Below, piece after piece: positions 12,060-21,683 of a stretch of DNA of 64,000 bases. Under the pieces are notes generated by a model. That model worked only from the letters and a program-made list of their open reading frames with translations. It had not been told where the DNA came from and ran no database searches. The first letter of the stretch is position 1; each line of letters begins with the position of its first letter. This DNA comes from Gnetum montanum (taxonomy: Eukaryota > Streptophyta > Gnetopsida > Gnetales > Gnetaceae), in assembly GCA_015680685.1 (NCBI GenBank), contig MNCI01025223.1, positions 211,919 through 275,918 on the forward strand, written 5' to 3'. Position numbers and translations under genes: made by a program.

Positions 12060-13210
12060 GTACATCATGGAAATCAATGGATATCTTTACAAGATGTGTG
12101 TTGATGGCTTGGTTCATTGGTGTGTCCCTAATATGGATCAACTATGCATTCTCCAGGATGATCACAAAGGCCCTTGCGGAGGCCACAATGTAAGAAAATG
12201 CATGGCCATGAAAATCCTAATGGTAGGATACTATTGGCCTACAATCTTCAAGGATGCTCACTAATTTGTCTAATCTTATTAACATTATTAAAGAGATGGT
12301 GGGATGACCACACAAATGGAGGGTTCTCAATAGTGGATTCAGCCATTGGAGCCCTTTAACATTTGGGGCATTGACTTCATGGGTCCCATCACATCCATGT
12401 CCAATGGAAAGACATATATTATCATAGAAGTCAACTGCTACACCAAATGGGTAGAAGTAGTAGCTTTCATCAATTGCACATTATCCACTACTACTAGATT
12501 TGTAAAATAGAATGTTGTAAAGAGGTTTGGGGTGCCATGTGTACTAATTTCTAACAATGGAACTCATTTTATAGGTGCCACTTTTCAAAACTTTATGAAA
12601 TTCTTGGATGTTGAACATAAATTAACAACATCCTATTACCCCCAAGCCAATGGTCAAGCAAAGGTAACTAATCGAGAGATCACAAAAATCATAACAAGGA
12701 CCATAAGCAAATATAGGAGAGATTGGAGCACAAAACTCAATGATGTCCTATGGGCTTATAACTCAACATGGAAATTCCCTATTGGCTACTCTCCCTATGA
12801 GTTAGTGTATGAAAAATTTCCAATAATCTCGATTCCATTCAAGCTCAGTATACTCTCAACAACCTGTGATTTGAATCTTAACCTAGACCTAGCACAAAGA
12901 GAAATATTAATCAACCTAACTATGCTAGATGAAAATCGATTAGTGGTCCTATCCTTGAATGAGGTGCACAAGGCATTCAACAAATAATGCCATATCTTGA
13001 GAATACGAAAAGTAAAATTTCAACTAGGAGATAAGTTTTTCTATTGGAATCCCACACATGTACCTTAGAAAACAAAATTCTAAACATTATGGGAAGGACC
13101 TAATATAATTGCCAAAACCTTTCTTTTTGGGGCCATGACCATAGACAAACTTGAGAGTCCAAAGAAAAAGTAGTTGATCAACATTCAACAAGTAAAGCTT
13201 TTCCATTAGC
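12060..13210 (+). pseudogene. E1 integrase
   Basis: The N-terminal zinc-binding domain reads DDHKGPCGGH and GYYWPTIFKDAH; both Cys of the expected CxxC now read Tyr. The catalytic core starts with WGIDFMGP (first Asp kept). Then KRFGVPCVLISNNGTHF, where the second catalytic Asp is Asn, and YPQANGQAKVTNREI, where the catalytic Glu is Lys. The reading continues through LWAYNSTWKFPIGYSPYEL to a basic C-terminal region near 13050 (VKFQLGDKFFYW). The enzyme would insert element DNA. With two of three catalytic residues changed it cannot. The four changes are all explained by G-to-A on this strand. Confidence 0.85.
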
Positions 13211-14802
13211 CTAAGCAAGTTAGTGCAAAAAATACCTCAATGGATGGACAACCATGCTCAATTTTTTGAATCTCCTCCTTCCAACTCAATCATAGGGGAG
13301 ATGGCCATCCATTTTAAATCATCCATTGGCTCCTCAATTTTTCTATGTTTATTTTTCACATTTTTTTTACAATTTATTTATTTTACAACTTTTTGATTTT
13401 CAAAATTTTTCCTATTTTTACACCATTTTTTGTTTTACATTATTGTTAGTACATTTGAATCTTTATTGGATATTCTACAGTTTCTTATATATTCTACTTT
13501 ATTTTTTTAGTGTGATTTTTAAATTTCTTCTAATAAAAGTGCTTTACTACGAATAGGACACAGTGGTGTTGTGGTTGTTACTAATGGTGGTTTGTGCTTT
13601 ATGTTTTGCTTGCTAATGTCTAGTTTCTATTTTTGAATTTTTGTACTAATGACTCAGTTATGGTTTATTTTTCATGGAATAGGTAGTAAGTCCACATCAT
13701 TTGCCCATCCACAAGCTCTATGGTTTTCCTTATTCTTGGAGTTTGAGGTATCTTTCATTAAAGAAATTGTTAATAAATTTGTAACCATGGTAGTTTCTAG
13801 AATTGGAAAGGATTCAAAGGTTTGAACAGGGTGTGACTTCAAGGAGACTTAATACTCTTTGTACTCTTCTACTTACTTGAGTGCTTGAGTGTTTTTCATG
13901 GACTTCTTAGTGTTCCATTCCAACTACTAATAGGAAGTCAAATAAAGTCTTTGCATGGTGTGGTTNNNNNNNNNNNAAAAAAAAAAAACACAAACATGAA
14001 GGGAATTCAAAGCACACCCCTTAGACAAATAAATGGGATACAAGCACTGGTTATAGAACTAGACAGACATGTACCCATGCTTGAAGGTCCCCTTTAAGTA
14101 AGGCCCTCTCTCACTTTCTACTTCTCTTTTCTTCTATTTTTGGAATGGTGGTTGTTTTTGTGGGCATACTCTTATGTCTCAAGGGGGTGGATCAGTATTG
14201 GAGTGACAATGGAAAGTCATTGAAAGAGGTTGATTTTGGTCTAGACTAAGGATGGAACTTCTTCAGTCATTTTAAACATGAACTCCACAAGGGACTTGTT
14301 ATGATATCAATGTGGAATCCCATTCCACCTTCTCCATCATCCATTTCTGTTATCCATAACTCACCTCCTTACTAGTGTCCATGTTCTTGATTTCATGTCT
14401 TGGTTTGATGTATTTGAATTCCTAGGTAGAATCTTTTGGGTTTTGGTTCTTAACTTCCATTGACCATTAGTCATCTATGGGGTCCACACACATCTTAGGT
14501 TGAAGTTATGCAAGGGAAATAAAGGAATGTGCCTATTATGAGGAGGGTCCACTTGCATATCCATTGGTTGGGTTTGTTAAGCACCTTATCCTTAGGCATT
14601 CTTGCAAGCAAAATCTTTCATACACCCATCTTCCACATTAGACCATGTGCTCCTTTACATATTTTATTCATTAATATACATTCTCCATCAAAATTTTCAA
14701 TTTTTGAGCTTTCAAAGATCATCTTTAATGATTTTATCATATTCTTGGCTTTTCTAGGATTTCATGGACCCCAATTGCATTGAAAAATTACATAGATTTT
14801 TT
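13211..14802 (+). other. E1 non-coding stretch after integrase
   Basis: No gene is visible. It starts T-rich (13325-13560). It includes words shared with D and B after their gag regions: GGGTGTGACTTCAAGG at about 13829, GTCTTTGCATGGT before the N gap, and ACATGTACCCATGCTTGAAGG at about 14067. The family therefore has a conserved non-coding region between integrase and the third frame. The 11 N bases at 13966-13976 precede an A-run. Confidence 0.6.
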
Positions 14803-15371
14803 TGAAATATTGACATTTGAAATTTTTTCTTGATGGGCCCCATATACAAGGCCTCATCGATAGAGCAAACCCATGTATGAGCCTTGTATATGTGGCCTTG
14901 TCGATGTAAGTCAAAAATAGTATAAATAGGCACAACCCCACTTAGAAATTTTTACCATTTCTCATAAATGCCAAAGGAGTTTTTCATTTTTTAGAGCTCA
15001 GAACCTTCTAGAGCCCATAACTTCTAAACCATTTTCCCAAATCACTGCTTTCTTTAACCTTGTGACTACCAGAGGTAAGCTCTTCCTCATGGGGCCTACA
15101 AATGTACCATTTTTGAAAAAAATGTTTTTCATGATTTTTTCTAACTTCCACAAAGGTTTAACTAAGAAATCAACCATTAAACACCAAATTCCAAGAGTTA
15201 AACCTTTCCAATGAGCTTTGGTGACACTTATAATAATTAATTAATAAAATAATCAATTTTCCATGGTCCAACCTTAGCCAAAGTGTAACTAACTAACTAA
15301 TGAGAAAGGGTACTCAAAACTTTAAAGTTACACATTACATCTACTAATTCATGGATGTGTTATGATCGTAG
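14803..15371 (+). promoter_or_regulatory. LTR-like block with TATA box ahead of E1 ORF3
   Basis: TTGATGGGCCCCATATAC at 14830 resembles the E1 LTR start region (TTGATGGTCCCCTATT). GCCTCATCGAT and GCCTTGTCGATG words and a TATA box, TATAAATAGG at 14921, follow in the same order as in the LTR, but the rest does not match. D and B lack this block at the equivalent place. It could be an old LTR remnant or an internal promoter for ORF3. The right end, TTATGATCGTAG just before ATG, looks like a splice acceptor and matches the one in B. Inference from layout. Confidence 0.4.
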
Positions 15372-17706
15372 ATGGAATCAAAAGGAAAGCACACGTAGGA
15401 AGCAAGACCATCCCAACCAAGGGAGAAATGACCAAAAATAGAAAGAGGCCAAGAATAGCCAGAAGAAGAACCACTTACAACCCATGCCATAGGTCCTCTC
15501 AAGGAAGAGGTAGAAGTGAAATCTATCAAACAAATTCCAGAACCAATAGTAGCAGCAATAGAACACTCCCATTGGGATGATGCACTAGCATAATTAGTAA
15601 ACCTTGAGGTGACCTTAACAATGGGTTACTTGAATTAAATAAAATTATGAGAGGTTCAAAAATGGGTGCTCTATGAGTTAAAATTTGGCCCTTTCCTAGA
15701 GCATGCACCAAGAGAAGTACAGGACTAGCTAAAGGCCTCTTCCATGTGGCCAATCATCACTTCCACCATGGAGTGGTACATGGAAGAACCATTCCTATTC
15801 TAGAATAAAAGGATGCTTGGAGAAATGGTAAAGATCCAGGCATCTCAGTGTCCTACTCAATGTAGGCCATTGTTGTAGTGCTTGGGTTGCCCAAAATAGG
15901 CACAAATCTTATTGAGATCCCAATGTAGGAAAATCCCAGTATTAAGAAAGAATGGGTGAAATGGTGCTATGGTGTTGATCGCAAGGAGTTTAGCACACTC
16001 ACACTAGTAGAAAGGATTCATTATAAGATTGTAGCCTTCCACCTCAATCCCATGGTGAGGCCAAGAAAAATCATTACCTTCTCTACCCAAGCATGTACCA
16101 TTTTGAGTGGGAGATTCCCAATTAACCCTTCATAGCTAAGATATCTAGAGATGGAGAAGTAGTTTAAAGAAAATGAATGTGGAAGGAAGAGACTTCCTTT
16201 CCATGCCTCATTAGAAAACTTTGTCAAAGGGCAGGGATAGTCCGTTACACCAATGATACTATCAAAATTGTTTTGGATGCCAATTGGATGGAAATGATGA
16301 AGGACAAGATGCCTATGACCATAATTCAAGAAGAGGAGTAACAACCACCACCTCCACCTACCACTCAATTAATAGTACCATACATTGTTGCAATCACCCA
16401 ATGGTTGTGAGAATACAGAGAATGGCTCTTGAGTGACCAAGAGGAAAGAGTAGGCATGAGTGGTAGGGACCCATCTATCTACATACCAGCCATGAGTCAC
16501 CTTAATGAGGTGGCCCAAATTATTAGCTTGATGGGTGAGGGTGGAACCATTTTCTTAGCCCAAAGAATGTAGCTACCCGTGAGGTTGAATCCAAGTGCTA
16601 GAAAGGTCACAGTGTCTCTCATAGAATAACAGTCCCTCCCAAAAATCTCTAAGAATGCTACGACCTTCTCAATACACTTGGAGAAGGATGAGGGGGCAAT
16701 AGTTTTGGTGATGTAGCACTAGGGGAGGGAGATAGTAGTAGAAGTGGTTGCTGATCAAATTGCTAAAACACTTAATGCACCTATGACATCTACACTAGAC
16801 ATCATTTCACTTAAAGATGTGCAAACATCTATAGGGACTACAAGTGGTAAAATAAAATGTAGCACAACATAAAAAACTACTAGATTGATTGGTGGGAACT
16901 GGGCAATTGCTTCTAGATGCCTTTGACCTTCCAAACATCATCACTACAGCCTAGTCAAAGCTACTAGAGGCAAGGAGAAAAAACATCACATTGGAGGAAC
17001 AACTTGAAATAGCCAAGGAGTGCAATGAATGCTTGGCTATAAAAGTTATAGAACTAAGAACCCAGATTGAAGATCTTGCATTTCTTAATCCAACACTGAC
17101 AAGAGAAGAAGCTATGTAATAACTTCATATCAAATTAAAAGGGGTTGAGGGTGAAATGGAAATGGTGGTGTTTTATCAATCCTTGGTAGAGGCCACTCAA
17201 CATAAGATTCAGAAGGCCTTGGATCAGACCCACTAGTAGAATGTCTAATTGATTGTAGAAAATCATCGCCTATAGAATGTTGATGTGCATAAGTAATAGT
17301 TAATAGATTTCATCCATTAATAGTAGGAGTAACTAACTAGAGCAAACATAGAATTGAGGAGATTGGTAGTAACAAATAGAAATATCTCCATGGAGGAAGT
17401 CTACATGCTTCACCAAAAACTATGATTGAGGTAGTTGCTTGGAAATAAGAGGCTCTCAAGTTTGAGAGAGTTAAGGATCATTATAGAGAACAGGTTGGTC
17501 TACAAAAATAAGTAAATGAGAAGCACATCTAGTTGGAAAAGGTAAAGGTGAATGAGACTCTCTAGCAACTCTAGTAAGGAAAAGAGTTGTGGCAATCCAT
17601 TATTGATAGGATAGACACCTACAATAAAGAAAATATCCCCATGAAGAAGTTGTAGATCAAGGAGATGATGGAGTACATAGAGCTTGCCAATCTCACTATC
17701 GTACAT
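15372..17706 (+). pseudogene. E1 ORF3: unknown protein in env position
   Basis: The start is ATG at 15372, directly after an acceptor-like TTATGATCGTAG; B has the same arrangement at 47872. The first part reads MESKGKHT, GPLKEEVEVKSIKQIPEPIV and WVLYELKFGPFLEHAPREVQ. The middle reads VERIHYKIVAFHLNPMVRP, ACTILSGRFPINPS and KRLPFHASLENFVKG in a shifted frame, then PAMSHLNEVAQIISLMGEGG. The last 800 bases are coiled-coil-like (LEEQLEIAKECNECLA; IELRTQIEDLAF; IDRIDTYNKENIPMKK). I see no clear signal peptide or membrane anchor, so it is not an obvious envelope protein despite its place. No family recognised. Frameshifts and mainly TAG stops make it dead. Its end is lost at the junction with the 3' LTR remnant. 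Confidence 0.55.
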
Positions 17707-17724
17707 ACTATGCCTTGATTATAG

Positions 17725-17981
17725 TTACTTCATCTCTCTCTTTAAGCATCAAAATCATAAAACATAAAATGATAAAAATCATATGCCTTGATTATAGTTA
17801 ACCATAGCTCTGTACTTCACAAGTGTAGTTAGGAAGACAACGAATGACCTTAGGGTAAGATTCACTTCCTAGAAGACTAGTTCACTAGAAACTAGAGAGT
17901 CCACAAAATTTGATTGGATTGTGCATGAATGCTTTGTGATTCATATGGTTGGGTGTAGGGGGTGCCCTTCACTACTCATCA
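17725..17981 (+). repeat. E1 3' LTR, last part only
   Basis: Matches 6748-7011 of the 5' LTR (CTTTAAGCATCAAAA, ATAAAATGATAAAAATCATA, ATGGTTGGG) and ends ACTACTCATCA. The first 650 or so bases of this LTR and the polypurine tract are missing; sequence of ORF3 abuts it. Confidence 0.75.
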
Positions 17982-17982
17982 T

Positions 17983-17987
17983 TCAAG
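17983..17987. repeat. Target-site duplication of E1, right copy (TCAAG)
   Basis: Pairs with 6085-6089. See that entry for the reading-frame argument. Confidence 0.65.
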
Positions 17988-18931
17988 TCTTGGATCATCT
18001 TCAACACTTGATCTAGGCCCTGTGTTACCCTTGTTGGTTGTGCGGTTTGCACATACAACTATGGTATTTTTTGGAAGGCTTGTGGACTCGCTATTAGCTA
18101 TGGAATAAAGGGAATAGGTATTGTTATGATTGTAGTTTGTGGGCCAAATAAGAAAAAAGATGTTTGTGCCAATAGTTTGGGAAAAAAATACAACAAAGGA
18201 GGTATGCGACTCCTAGGTTGTTTGAGGTTCCATGGTGGATCCCACTTGACTGGTTAATGGATTAGTGATAACTACCACTAACATTGATCATATTGATGTA
18301 AGTTAGGTGGCACAAGGCATGGAGAAATGGAAGGTGGTGGGCTAGGGCATTGATTGTGCTTGGTGTGTGATGATGATTGGCATGGGCTTGAACATGGTTG
18401 GGTATGATGGGGATGAAGGTGATGGGATGTGCCTAGAAGAAGAGGTGGAGGGGGTAGAGGTGGGCACTATGGCCTTGGGGGTTCCTTGTTGGAAAAGTCC
18501 TCCAAAAGATTCCTAGGTTTAGACTCTGCCTGGAATTCATCTTCCTCCTCTGGTTGCTCATCAAATGTAGCCTTCTAGTTATCTTTGTTAATCTCAATGA
18601 GGAGGGCCAAGATACCAGTGTAGATGTCATTAAGGGGTATTTGTTCATAGGGGGGAGGTAATATACTCCTTTCCATTATTATGGATGAGCTTGTATTCTC
18701 TCTTGACTTCTACTTCCACTTAGGGGATCAACATGATAGCCTAGATCTTAGTGCAAATGAAGTTATAGTGTTCTTCATTTATTACTAAAAACCCAAGACT
18801 TTGATCCCTAAGCCATAGGGATTGTCTAAATTTCATCATAATGGGATCTTTGGGATCATAGAAACTTATATACTATTGATCAAACACATTATCAGTGTAG
18901 TTGTAAGGAAACTTAGTTGATTGTGGAAGAG
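17983..18931 (-). pseudogene. Element G: N-terminal gag region
   Basis: The minus-strand start is the ATG at 18931 (MSLPQSTKFPYNYTD). The frame then gives YDPKDPIMMKFRQSLWLRDQ, VINEEHYNFICTK, an EQIPLNDIYTGILALLIEIN segment after a frameshift, an acidic stretch (EEEDEFQ), a Pro-rich part, and LDQVLKMIQDL at the left end. There it meets the right border of E1. On removing E1 and one TCAAG copy, the frame continues into the piece ending at 6089 through a Lys/Leu helix, so the two are one gene. Stops are mostly TAG. A TATA-like TTTTATA lies about 40 bases upstream. Function of this N-terminal domain is not known to me; position and linkage say gag. Confidence 0.6.
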
Positions 18932-19047
18932 ACATGGCTATTGTGCTAAAAATGGATTGAGATAGACTATAAAAGGCAAAACATGGTAGAAAAGTCTAGC
19001 AATTGGAATTCAAAAATGATCAAAAGAAGCAAAAAATGGTTGAAAAT

Positions 19048-19076
19048 GGGGTGGGGCGGGGAGATGCGGGCGTGGG
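19048..19076 (+). other. G-quadruplex-type motif
   Basis: Four to five runs of three or four G in 29 bases (GGGGTGGGGCGGGG then GGG and GGG). Fits the common G3+N1-7 pattern. Confidence 0.6.
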
Positions 19077-19312
19077 AGAGGAAACCAAAAGGTCAAATGG
19101 TTGTTAACAAACTTCACCCATGCTTGCTTCCTAGTTACCACAACCCTGGATGTGGCAAGGGGAAAAGAAGGGGGTGAGATGGGGGGATCTCACACCTCCT
19201 ATTCCAATGTTGGTGATGGAAGAAAAAGTTTGATAGCTAAAATATAAACCTAAAAATTTCTAGAAAATGATTTTCACAAGTTGCCAAATTTCACAAGAAG
19301 GAAAAGGAGTTT

Positions 19313-19370
19313 GGGGGGNGGGGGGCGCATGGCTCTCAAGGGGGAGGGGGAAGGGGGAGGTGATGGGGGG
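19313..19370 (+). other. G-quadruplex-type cluster with an N base
   Basis: Six runs of five or six G in under 60 bases, broken by GGCTCTCAAG and one N at 19319. Long G homopolymers likely explain the unresolved base. Confidence 0.6.
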
Positions 19371-20835
19371 AGTAGGTTTGGTTGGTGTCAAAATTAATGT
19401 TAGTTTTGTTATGAAACTGGCAACCAGAGATGGAATGTTTGCATGTGGATTATCAATGTTGGATTCAGTTTTTGGAATTCACAATAAATGTTGTAAAAAA
19501 CTGAACATCCAACCACTTGCAACTTTCATGTTGAAATTTCTATCATAGGGGAGTAAAAGGTAGCATTGGGTTTTCAAGGTTTTGGATAAAAAAATTATAA
19601 ATTTCAAGCTAGGAGTAATGTTTGCAATTTGGCTAATAGATTTGGTTATAGAAATTAGGTGAAGACCCTTCTTCTGGCACCAAGAAACTATAGCTATAGA
19701 AAATCTTGGCCATTGGAAGGTTGAGGATTCTCAACCATGAATAATATCAACCTTGAATTCCTAGGGCCTTCAAGAAAAAATGGGATTTAGGATGCCTTGG
19801 ACAATTTGGTCGGTCACCTAGGGACTTGGGGTGGGGGGGTGNTCACTTAGGTAGGGATTTAAAGTTTATTGAAGAAGATAGAATATGCTTCACAATCTAG
19901 ATTCTTAGCAACTCCCAATGTTTTTAAACCTCCTTTGTTACTATTCAAGATCTACAAATTTGGTCACTATTGGAATTAAGAAATGTGAAGGATTGGGATA
20001 GCCAAGATGCTTCACACTAAGATTTGGGAATTCTAGTGGGGGAGGGTGTGTAACATTGACATTCTAGGCTTATAAATCCTAAAGGACATAATAGGGGTAA
20101 CAAGGTTATAGTGGTTCTATGCTAGAAGCCCATGTTTTTGCTTAGAAGCAAGAGCTCAAAATGGTTTAGTGCCAAAAGTGTGCAATTGTCAAAGTGTGGA
20201 ACCTTGAAATGGTGTGGGGATTTGGTTTTTATAGCTCTTTGGCCATGATTTGGGCTATGAACTGGCTACAAATAACTAATAGACTAGGCTAAAAATTGAC
20301 TGTCAAATTGATGTAAATTTTTGCCATGTTTAGGGGGTAGGCATCCAAAATCTAGGGGGGTTACCATATGTGAAAAGTGTCATATTCCCCTTGCCATTTC
20401 ATTTACCAAAAATAGCAATAGGGGTGCACCTTGCATGTCGGCTTCACTCCTATGCTGGATTTTCCCCTTTCATGCTAGCTTTGTAGAGTCCTTGCTAGAG
20501 TTGATGTCAAAATCTTACCAATACTACTTCTACACTGGGAAGGAGGTATCAACATTGAGGGGGAAATGAGAGATCAACGCTAGGGATGAAGGTCAATCTC
20601 CTCTAAGCTATGTTACCCCCCTTTCCATGATGGGGGTAGGTGAGATCCATCCCCCTACACTCCTCCTTGCTGGCTTTGATGCCTCCACATTGGTTGACCT
20701 TCCTAAAGGGTTTTCCAATGTAGAAAAGTGCATACCCCCCATTAAACCCATAAAATTGCCATTTTTGGCATTTCAAAAGCCATTTTGACCCTCCCAAGCC
20801 TAAATATAGACACTAGGTGACTCTTTTCAGTTGGG

Positions 20836-21450
20836 GAATGAGGTTTTAGCTACTTATGAGGTGTTTTTCATTCCCAAAAGTATAAAGTATGTGAGATTGC
20901 CTTCCATGGGTTACAACCTTTACATTTATAATGAATTTTAGCCTCGGGTTTCATGGGATGAGGTTATAAAGGTTACAACATGCAAATTTGGGGGTGTTTC
21001 AACCACAAGGACATGAAGCCAATGTTGGAAATAGCTAACGTAGAGCTTGAAGTTCTTAAGAGTTGATTTATAGACTAGAGATTGGTTGCTAAGAACCTGG
21101 CTAAATGAATGAATGACTATTAGGAACTGTAGAACCTTATCTAGATGTTTGATATCCACTGTAAATAATTTGTAGCCTAGCTCATTAACGTCAAGGAATC
21201 ATTCCTAGAAATGCCCTATCCATGGGATGCTCCTATACTAGCCCACATTGGTAACATCACGTGGACTTATATGATCCATGGAGCAAGAAGGAGAAGAAGA
21301 AGGCATTGCTAGATGCCTTTTGTCTTTCACCAGAAGTAGCAGTTGTAGTAGGATAGTTACAACCACCACATCAACTTTAATTGACACATGCACTAGAGGC
21401 TGGAGAAGATTCTTTAGTATCCTAGGAGCCTCTAGCTCCTAGCACTATGT
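20836..21450 (+). pseudogene. Element X: C-terminal part of ORF3-like protein
   Basis: The plus strand reads LGNEVLATYEVFFIPKSIKY, MGYNLYIYNEF, RVSWDEVIKVTTCKFGG, then after a frameshift near 21005 KPMLEIANVELEVL and a coiled-coil-like helix rich in Leu, Asn and Lys. It ends VKESFLEMPYPWDAPILAHI, GNITWTYMIHG and an Arg run. The segment from PYPWDAP to NITW matches PCPWEVPTPSNIGTSAW in B ORF3 (about 48130), both just ahead of the 3' untranslated part and LTR. This marks it as the same third frame. No known domain. Stops are nearly all TAG. The upstream half of the gene is not recognisable. Confidence 0.55.
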
Positions 21451-21671
21451 GATCTTCTCTTCATATTTATACATCAGAGGGTTCTAGTTGTCAATTTGTA
21501 GGACTGATTAGTTTTGTTTTCCTGAACCCCCATTTTTGCAAAAGTTGTCATTTCATACAATTGGGCATTTAGAGTTAGTCAATTGAGTCAGTTAGTCATT
21601 GATTTCATAGATTTTAAAATTTTCTAAGAAGCTTAGCCCACTTTTGTAACTTGATGATAAGTTTTTAGTCA
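21451..21671 (+). other. Element X 3' untranslated region
   Basis: Short non-coding stretch between the last recognisable codons of ORF3 and the polypurine tract; it corresponds to 48346-48471 in B. Confidence 0.5.
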
Positions 21672-21683
21672 GTTGTGGGGGTA
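21672..21683 (+). other. Polypurine tract before the chimeric LTR
   Basis: GTTGTGGGGGTA directly before the LTR, identical to the tract at 48478-48489 of B. It would prime plus-strand DNA. Its presence shows that the left part of this LTR was once a 3' LTR. Confidence 0.7.

Larger units (their letters stand above)
6090..17981 (+). mobile_element. E1: Athila-like Ty3/gypsy retrotransposon with a third ORF
   Basis: An 11.9 kb element: 5' LTR, tRNA-Asp-type primer site, gag, protease, RT, RNase H, integrase, a long non-coding stretch, a third reading frame, and the last part of a 3' LTR. It is inserted in the gag of G with a TCAAG duplication. The domain order (integrase after RNase H) and the polymerase sequence fit the Athila lineage. 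It is dead: many in-frame stops, frameshifts, integrase active-site changes, and loss of the polypurine tract with most of the 3' LTR. An 11-base N gap is at 13966-13976. Confidence 0.8.
18932..20835. other. Unassigned stretch with G-rich tracts; leader of G or 3' part of X
   Basis: No gene recognised. It should hold the 5' leader and perhaps LTR of G on the minus strand, and at its right the 3' internal part of element X on the plus strand; I could not find the border. Runs of G are dense at 19048-19076, 19313-19370 and 19831-19841, with single N bases at 19319 and 19842 inside or beside them. Confidence 0.4.

Noticed and set aside
16021-16368. Minus-strand open frame of 115 codons
   Set aside because: Antisense of E1 ORF3, whose plus-strand reading is far more protein-like.
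14831-17981. Reading the TATA-bearing block at 14.8 kb and the LTR end at 18.0 kb as one LTR split by ORF3
   Set aside because: Beyond the first 120 bases the block does not match the E1 5' LTR, and no target duplication surrounds ORF3.
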